Of a stretch of DNA of 64,000 bases, positions 58,885 through 64,000 are shown piece after piece. This DNA is from Pseudomonadota bacterium (GTDB lineage Bacteria; Pseudomonadota; Gammaproteobacteria; Pseudomonadales; Moraxellaceae). Below the pieces are notes generated by a model that saw only the letters and a program-made list of their open reading frames with translations, did not search any database and had not been told where the DNA came from. The stretch's first letter is position 1, and each line of letters opens with the position of its first letter. The stretch is taken from positions 1 through 64,000 of the forward strand of contig JAEWKT010000018.1 of NCBI GenBank assembly GCA_023393635.1, given 5' to 3'. The position numbers and the translations under genes are program-made.

Positions 58885-60368
58885 GTCAGGCGGCCCATTT
58901 TCACCTGAAAATGATCCCGTACTTTACGGCGACGACGGGTAATCGGGTGATTGGCATCCACTATCTTCTTATCTGAAGCTGTTACCGCATGATCTAAGGA
59001 ATTGTCAATCTCAGCCGCCACCCGTGCTGATTTGGGCGAAAACGTATTTCTTTTCCTTTTCGCTTGTTCAGCCACCGTGGATAACACTACCTCATCACCG
59101 TCATCCATTTGCACTTTACTGCTTAAGTCAGGATTGGCCTGCTGTTTGCGTTTATCACGTATCAACTGGCGGTTATATTTCTGAATGGCTTTTTCTTTTT
59201 GATCGTTGCTTAACTCTTGATACTCATGCCACCACTGTCCCATGCCATGCGTGTCAGTGGCACCTGCATGTTCACGCAAATACAGAAAGTCATACGCTGC
59301 CCGAAAGCGTGCGTGTGTGGATAGGGCTGGAATTTGACGCGTGCGTGGTGCAATCAAGCGTGGCTGCATTTCCCACACTTCACGAATAAAATGCTCAGAG
59401 TAACGTGGAATTGCTGTGCGCAATGCCTGACGACGCAGCACATCCATCCCTGCCTGAGTACGTGCTTCAACGTCATTTAAGCCTTTGGCTTTTAGCACTT
59501 CAACCCGACTTAAATATGGCTCCCACAACAATACCGCATAGAAAAACGCGGGATTAATACTCTTGCCCTGTTTAATGCGCTGGTCGGTATTGATGGCAGC
59601 GCGTTCTATAAAGGTGGTGACATGGGGCGGTGCATCAGCAAATAATTGCGGCCAGACATGGTATTGAATCAGTAGCGGCAGCAGCTCGGTCAAATGCCCT
59701 GCGCTAAACATTTTTTGGCTTTCGTCATATAAACGGTGCGGCGATACTTCACGTAACAGTACCGTCATGTCTGGCACCAGTACTTTTAGTATGGCGTCAT
59801 CAATCTGAAAGCCCAGCTTGGCGGCAAAGCGCAATACGCGCAGCATACGCACTGGATCTTCTTCAAACCGCTGGACAGGATCACCTAATAATCTTAGTTT
59901 TTGTTGTTTAATATCATCATAAGAGTGGCAAAAATCTAATACCGCATTTTTAAACGGCTGGTAATACATGGCATTAATAGAAAAATCACGCCGTGCAAAG
60001 TCTTGCTTGATGGTACCCCACGCGTTATCACGCAGCACCATGCCCATGGCAGACGTCTGGGCTTTTTTTGGCGGCGCACGGAAAGTGGCCACTTCAATCA
60101 TTTCACGGCCAATAAATACATGGGCCAGCTCAAAACGACGTCCAATAATACGGCAACGACGACCAAACGTATCCCGAATCTGGCTAGGAGTGGCATTGGT
60201 CACCGCATCAAAATCTTTAGGATTCAAACCCAGCATTAAGTCACGTACGCCCCCACCAACAATGTAGGCTTCAAAGCCTGCCTTGGTGAGTGTCTCAATA
60301 ACTTCTAAAATAGCTGATGACAATAAAGCGATTGATAAACCGCAGTCAGACGCGCGCAAGGTTTGCAC
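58881..60368 (-). CDS. pcnB: Poly(A) polymerase I
   Basis: Adds poly(A) tails to RNA 3' ends, promoting decay with PNPase. 495 residues; nucleotidyltransferase head AYIVGGGVRDLMLGLNPKDFDAVTNATP with the DxD metal site, RRCRIIGRRFELAHVFIG, and RRDFSINAMYY, then FEEDPVRMLRVLRFAAKLGF. The C-terminus is a basic tail (RKRNTFSPKSARV, RRRRKVRDHF) typical of PcnB rather than CCA-adding enzymes. GTG 60368 follows GGAG at 10-nt spacing. Confidence 0.93.
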   Translation of the reverse strand: MQTLRASDCGLSIALLSSAILEVIETLTKAGFEAYIVGGGVRDLMLGLNPKDFDAVTNATPSQIRDTFGRRCRIIGRRFELAHVFIGREMIEVATFRAPPKKAQTSAMGMVLRDNAWGTIKQDFARRDFSINAMYYQPFKNAVLDFCHSYDDIKQQKLRLLGDPVQRFEEDPVRMLRVLRFAAKLGFQIDDAILKVLVPDMTVLLREVSPHRLYDESQKMFSAGHLTELLPLLIQYHVWPQLFADAPPHVTTFIERAAINTDQRIKQGKSINPAFFYAVLLWEPYLSRVEVLKAKGLNDVEARTQAGMDVLRRQALRTAIPRYSEHFIREVWEMQPRLIAPRTRQIPALSTHARFRAAYDFLYLREHAGATDTHGMGQWWHEYQELSNDQKEKAIQKYNRQLIRDKRKQQANPDLSSKVQMDDGDEVVLSTVAEQAKRKRNTFSPKSARVAAEIDNSLDHAVTASDKKIVDANHPITRRRRKVRDHFQVKMGRLT

Positions 60369-60516
60369 AGACGGCAGTCTCCTAAAGGAATAGACAAGAA
60401 TTTAGCATGCGCTGATAATAGCCTGTTGCAGGATAATGAGCAATTACGCATCGTTTATTTTCTGCTTAATCTAACCGCGCTTATTATCTCTTGGCCACGA
60501 CGGTAAAAAACAGCGA

Positions 60517-61059
60517 TTAATCCAGGCGCAAACGATCACGGTTTTTGTCTAACGTCGCAGGGCCTATTCCTTTCACCAGCATTAAGTCTTCCATGCGTTT
60601 AAAAGCTCCATACTGCTTGCGGTAGTCCACAATGGCTTTGGCTTTAGCTGGCCCTATCCCAATCAAGGCATTGGCTAAACTCAGCGCATCGGCCTGATTA
60701 ATATTCACTGTGGTGCTATTTTCTTTAACTGTACTTTTTTTGGTAGCAGGCTTTGTAGGCGTAGCTGGTTGAGTAAATGCCGTGCCAGTTGCCGCTTGGG
60801 CTTTAGTGGTATGCCTATTATTTGGTGGCGTGGTGTGGCTTTCCATCAATTGCTGATCATATTGCTGTTGTTGTCTGGCATATTGCTCAAAAGTGGTATG
60901 CAATATTCGTGGCGGGTCTGCATATAACTGTCCTGCTGCCAGAAGACTGCTAGAAATAAAGAACAGCAGTTGAACAACATATATTATTGAATTGCGCAGA
61001 TGGGCTGAGTACGACATCACAAAGCGAGCAAATGCGTCGTTTAAGGTGAATAACTTCAT
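60517..61059 (-). CDS. comEA: ComEA-type helix-hairpin-helix DNA-binding protein
   Basis: 180-residue competence protein: N-terminal hydrophobic segment (about 24-46), a Gln/Thr/Pro/Lys-rich linker and a C-terminal double helix-hairpin-helix domain (VNINQADALSLANALIGIGPAKAKAIVDYRK; MLVKGIGPATLDKNRDRL). ComEA binds DNA in the periplasm and pulls it in during transformation. This fits with the pilin/competence operon at 18-26 kb. ATG 61059 or 61017 may be the start. Confidence 0.85.
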   Translation of the reverse strand: MKLFTLNDAFARFVMSYSAHLRNSIIYVVQLLFFISSSLLAAGQLYADPPRILHTTFEQYARQQQQYDQQLMESHTTPPNNRHTTKAQAATGTAFTQPATPTKPATKKSTVKENSTTVNINQADALSLANALIGIGPAKAKAIVDYRKQYGAFKRMEDLMLVKGIGPATLDKNRDRLRLD

Positions 61060-61112
61060 ATATGAACACTCTATTTTTAATTTATGCTTTTTAAGCCCTT
61101 ATGCGGCTTACT

Positions 61113-61910
61113 TTATTCAGCTTGCTGTTTTAATGCAATTTTAGCTTGTTCCCATAGTGCATCCATTTCTGCCAAGTTGCTCTCTTCGGGAGTTTTGTGT
61201 TGTTGCTCAAGCTGATCTTCAATATAAGCAAAGCGTTGTTTAAATTTATGAATGGTGCCTAATAGGGCACTTTCACTTTGAATATTTAGTTTTCTAGCGA
61301 CATTAACCAAGGCAAAAAAACAATCGCCCAGTTCGTCTTCAATATCCTTCGGTTGTCCGCTGATAATGGCATGCTCCAGCTCGGCCAATTCTTCTATCAG
61401 TTTATCTTTTGCACCTTGAATATCTGGCCAGTCAAACCCGACCCTGGCGGCTTGTTTTTGTAAATCCTGTGCCTGAATTAATGCCGTACCAGATTTGATG
61501 TCATCTAAGCGGCGCCGTGTGCCACGCTCATGTTGCTTTACTTGCTCCCACAGTTGATTGACTTGCGCTGGGCTACTGGCTTGCTGATCTAACATCTCTG
61601 AATCCGCAAATACATGCGGATGGCGACGAATTAACTTCTGGGTCAACCCTTCAACCACATCGTTAAAGTCAAAGGCACCTAGCTCACTAAACATTTGCGC
61701 TTGAAATACCACTTGCAGTAACAAGTCACCTAACTCATCCCGAATGGCAGGATAGTTTGCTGTATGTAAGCCAGCACGGATGGCCGCATCGACTTCATAC
61801 GCTTCTTCAATGGCGTAACGCGTTAAGCTTTGTGGCGTCTGTGCCTGATCCCACGGACATTCTTGCCGCAGACGCTGCATGATTTGCAGTAGATTAGTTA
61901 ATGATTGCAT
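61113..61910 (-). CDS. mazG: Nucleoside triphosphate pyrophosphohydrolase MazG
   Basis: Hydrolyses (d)NTPs to monophosphates; in E. coli it also lowers ppGpp and limits programmed death. 265 residues with two MazG domains: first with CPWDQAQTPQSLTRYAIEEAYEV and RDELGDLLLQVVFQAQM, second with EELAELEHAI and DIEDELGDCFFALVNVAR. It lies downstream of relA on the same strand, as in many gammaproteobacteria. Confidence 0.94.
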   Translation of the reverse strand: MQSLTNLLQIMQRLRQECPWDQAQTPQSLTRYAIEEAYEVDAAIRAGLHTANYPAIRDELGDLLLQVVFQAQMFSELGAFDFNDVVEGLTQKLIRRHPHVFADSEMLDQQASSPAQVNQLWEQVKQHERGTRRRLDDIKSGTALIQAQDLQKQAARVGFDWPDIQGAKDKLIEELAELEHAIISGQPKDIEDELGDCFFALVNVARKLNIQSESALLGTIHKFKQRFAYIEDQLEQQHKTPEESNLAEMDALWEQAKIALKQQAE

Positions 61911-61997
61911 AGCGTTTTTTATTGTTCATTAGTGTCTGCTTTAGTAAGGACTATTAAACACAACGTTTATGGATGTAAGCAAGCTTAAATGAAACAG

Positions 61998-62124
61998 CTA
62001 TTCACAGTTACCCCACGTTTTAGGTTGATTGCGCTTTTTAAAGTAAACAGAGCATATTTACTTTAATCAAATCAATAAACTTGTACTTATTCACACGATG
62101 TCGATAACTCAATACTTATCCACA
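61998..62124 (+). promoter_or_regulatory. Cluster of DnaA-box-like 9-mers between mazG and relA
   Basis: CTATTCACA (61998-62006), TTATTCACA (62087-62095) and TTATCCACA (62116-62124) lie in the same orientation in an AT-rich gap. The last is a consensus DnaA box, the second fits TTATNCACA and the first differs at one base. The gap also has an AT-rich inverted repeat AAAGTAAA/TTTACTTT near 62039-62074. They could regulate mazG or bind DnaA for titration. Confidence 0.45.
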
Positions 62125-62142
62125 GCTTTGCTTAATTTATGC

Positions 62143-64000
62143 TCATGCCCCATGAATTAAGCGACGCGCGCTGATAATCCCTGGTTGCTGCTCAAGCCGT
62201 GCCAACAAGCGTGATAATTGCGCTAATCCTTTGACTTCAATAGATAACTTCATGTTGGCAATGCCATCAGTTTCTGACACAGTATTGACCTGACGGATAT
62301 TGATATGATCAGAAAAAATAACTTGGGTTAAATCTTTTAACAAACCACGCCGATCATAAGCTTCCACCACAATTTGTACGCTTTGACCACGGGTAGGCTG
62401 CATTTCCCAGTTGGCTTCAATCGCCCGCTCAGGCTCCAAGGTAATCATGCGCTCGTATTCGGCACAGTGTAAGCCATGAATACTAACACCACGGTTCAGC
62501 GTGATATAGCCTGCAATGGGTTCTCCATGCACAGGCTGGCAGCACTGCGCCACATGCAGCTCTACATTATCCAGACCATCAATTAAAATACCATGCGCTG
62601 ATAAGGTGTGACTGGCGCGTGGATTTAAAGTTGGCTTTAAAACTAATTCTGGCTCATCGTGATCAATGCGCATTTGACGATTAATCTGATTCATCAGCTG
62701 ATGCAGGCCAATATCCCCTGTGACCAAGCCAATGAGGACGTCATCGCCACTTTTAACATTAAAAATAGAGGTATAGTCGCTTAAATCAATACTTTTGGGA
62801 TGTACCGCCAGGCGCGCCAGTTCTTTATTTAAAATTTCACGGCCAATTTCAAGGTTTTTGCTACGGTCCTGCTGCCGAAACCAATGACGTAATTTATCCC
62901 GTGCGCGCGCTGTGGTGATATAGCCCAAGGAGTTAACCAGCCAATCCCGATTGGGTTCGCGGTCGCGCTTGGTTAGAATTTCAACCTGCTCCCCTGTTTT
63001 TAAGCGGTAGGTAAGCGGCACATAACGCTGATTGACGCGAGCGGCATAACAATGATTGCCTACTTCGGTGTGCACATGGTAAGCAAAGTCAAGGACGGTG
63101 GCATCACGTGGTAATTCCTTAATATCCCCATCACGGCTAAACACATAGATTTGCTCAAAGCCGTCAAAGTCCTGTAGCTGCTCAATATCATCAATATTGG
63201 GTTCTACGTTAGAATCTTCATCATCCAAACGTTCCTGATAATGCTCAAGTACCGCACGCAATGAATGCAGGCGATGATTAAACGACTGATCGGTTCGTTT
63301 GGTGCCTTCTTTATAATTAAAATGTGAACAGACGCCAAGCTCTGCTTCATGGTGCATGGTATAGGTACGAATTTGCACTTCAACCGATTTTTGCTCGGCA
63401 ATCACAGCAGTATGTAACGAGCGATAACCATTGGCTTTAGGATTGGTAATATAATCATCAAACTGATTGGGAATATGCCGCCAAAGCTGATGCACAATGC
63501 CTAAGCTGTGATAGCACTCCGACACGGTATCCACCAGCACACGCAACGCACGAATATCATAAAGTTGATCAAAGCTGAGTGCCTTGCTGCGCATCTTGCG
63601 ATAAATAGAATAAATATGCTTGGCACGACCTGTCACATCAGCATGGATGCCTTGAGCCGCCAGTTCAGTTTTAAGCTGTTCAATAACACGCTGAATATAT
63701 TGTTCACGCTCCAAGCGTTTTTCATTCAGTAGCGTTGCAATTTCTTTATAACGCTCAGGCGACAAGTACCTAAACGCCAAATCCTCTAGTTCCCATTTAA
63801 GCTGAGCAATGCCTAAGCGGTGGGCTAAAGGCGCGTAAATAGATAAAATTTCACGCCCTACCCGTTCTTGCCGTTCACGCGGTGCGCTGGATAGTTCACG
63901 TACGGCAAACGTCCGCTCTGCCAGCTTGATGAGCACCACGCGCACATCTTCAGTCACCGAAATGAGCATTTTATAAATGCCCGTTAAATGCTCGCGCTGA
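62143..64000 (-). CDS. relA: (p)ppGpp synthetase RelA, 5' end outside window
   Basis: Ribosome-associated alarmone synthase of the stringent response. The open frame runs past the right edge: codons before the ATG at 63969 continue in frame as QREHLTGIYK, so that ATG is internal. About 618 residues are visible: end of the hydrolase-like domain, synthetase domain (RAKHIYSIYRKM, YDIRALRVLV, NGYRSLHTAVI, VEVQIRT), TGS domain (VFSRDGDIKELPRDATVLDFAYHVHTEVG), helical and zinc-finger-like region with Cys (VAQCCQPVHGE) and a C-terminal ACT domain. The pattern matches RelA rather than SpoT, since mazG follows. The N-terminus is missing, so the state of the hydrolase site cannot be checked. Confidence 0.93.
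   Translation of the reverse strand, partial: QREHLTGIYKMLISVTEDVRVVLIKLAERTFAVRELSSAPRERQERVGREILSIYAPLAHRLGIAQLKWELEDLAFRYLSPERYKEIATLLNEKRLEREQYIQRVIEQLKTELAAQGIHADVTGRAKHIYSIYRKMRSKALSFDQLYDIRALRVLVDTVSECYHSLGIVHQLWRHIPNQFDDYITNPKANGYRSLHTAVIAEQKSVEVQIRTYTMHHEAELGVCSHFNYKEGTKRTDQSFNHRLHSLRAVLEHYQERLDDEDSNVEPNIDDIEQLQDFDGFEQIYVFSRDGDIKELPRDATVLDFAYHVHTEVGNHCYAARVNQRYVPLTYRLKTGEQVEILTKRDREPNRDWLVNSLGYITTARARDKLRHWFRQQDRSKNLEIGREILNKELARLAVHPKSIDLSDYTSIFNVKSGDDVLIGLVTGDIGLHQLMNQINRQMRIDHDEPELVLKPTLNPRASHTLSAHGILIDGLDNVELHVAQCCQPVHGEPIAGYITLNRGVSIHGLHCAEYERMITLEPERAIEANWEMQPTRGQSVQIVVEAYDRRGLLKDLTQVIFSDHINIRQVNTVSETDGIANMKLSIEVKGLAQLSRLLARLEQQPGIISARRLIHGA

Noticed and set aside
63967..63969. 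ATG as the start of relA
   Set aside because: The frame continues upstream with RelA-like residues to the window end, so the gene is truncated by the window.

Overview
The window looks like a chromosomal segment of a gammaproteobacterium of the family Moraxellaceae (Acinetobacter, Alkanindiges and relatives). I base this on gene order and protein type: a family I lipase with its foldase next to rplS-trmD-rimM-rpsP, a fimT-pilV-pilW-pilX-pilY1-pilin cluster beside ispH and gmk, and tonB-exbB-exbD plus pan/fol/pcnB/comEA/mazG/relA blocks. Base composition is moderate to AT-rich by eye; it was not computed. The sequence is almost all core chromosome. I found no rRNA, tRNA, insertion sequence, prophage or CRISPR array. 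The only clearly accessory items are a BrnT/BrnA toxin-antitoxin pair and a broken Uma2-family nuclease gene.

Layout. 1-6.05 kb: the end of a PhoX-type phosphatase lipoprotein, a DUF2750 gene, an FBH1-like UvrD-family helicase, a small membrane protein and dusC. 6.36-12.6 kb: a complete Mrp-type cation/proton antiporter operon (A+B fusion, C, D, E, F, G). 12.8-15 kb: secreted lipase and its membrane foldase. 15-17.3 kb (minus): rpsP-rimM-trmD-rplS, with a long structured gap before rplS. 17.5-18.1 kb: Uma2 pseudogene. 18.1-25.8 kb (minus): type IV pilus/competence minor pilin operon, preceded by a perfect CRP/Vfr-type palindrome. 25.9-31.4 kb: ispH, gmk, brnTA, prlC, a YheV zinc ribbon and a coiled-coil membrane protein. 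31.5-37 kb: DMT exporter, fused TRAP permease, rhombosortase and a TatT-like lipoprotein. 37.2-39.8 kb (minus): rpsO-pnp. 40-47.9 kb: serine hydrolase, PfpI, GNAT, glycine-zipper lipoprotein, aroE, acyl-CoA dehydrogenase, NlpE-like lipoprotein and PspC. 48-49.8 kb (minus): tonB-exbB-exbD with a Fur-box-like promoter. 50.2-53.3 kb: PlsC-like acyltransferase, patatin lipoprotein, nfeD-qmcA. 53.4-64 kb (minus): relA (5' end outside the window), mazG, comEA, pcnB, folK, panB, panC, rapZ, ptsO, darP, yjdM and ispA.

Functional themes. Several genes handle the envelope and secretion: lipase plus foldase, pilus assembly, TonB energy coupling, Mrp ion homeostasis and TRAP uptake. pnp and pcnB act on RNA 3' ends, and relA, mazG and brnTA are stress or growth-control functions. 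ispH and ispA belong to isoprenoid synthesis, panB/panC to pantothenate and folK to folate.

Most of the non-obvious signal is regulatory. The main items are the CRP/Vfr box before the pilin operon, a palindrome inside a possibly leaderless brnTA promoter, alternative hairpins in the rplS leader, a palindrome covering the -10 to ribosome-binding region of yjdM, a Fur-like box inside the tonB promoter, a TGTCATA-N6-TATGACA operator candidate before the TRAP gene, and three clustered DnaA-box-like 9-mers between mazG and relA. I did not find a clearly unprecedented multi-gene system. The nearest candidate is the TRAP permease / rhombosortase / TatT-like lipoprotein neighbourhood, which has no local solute-binding protein.
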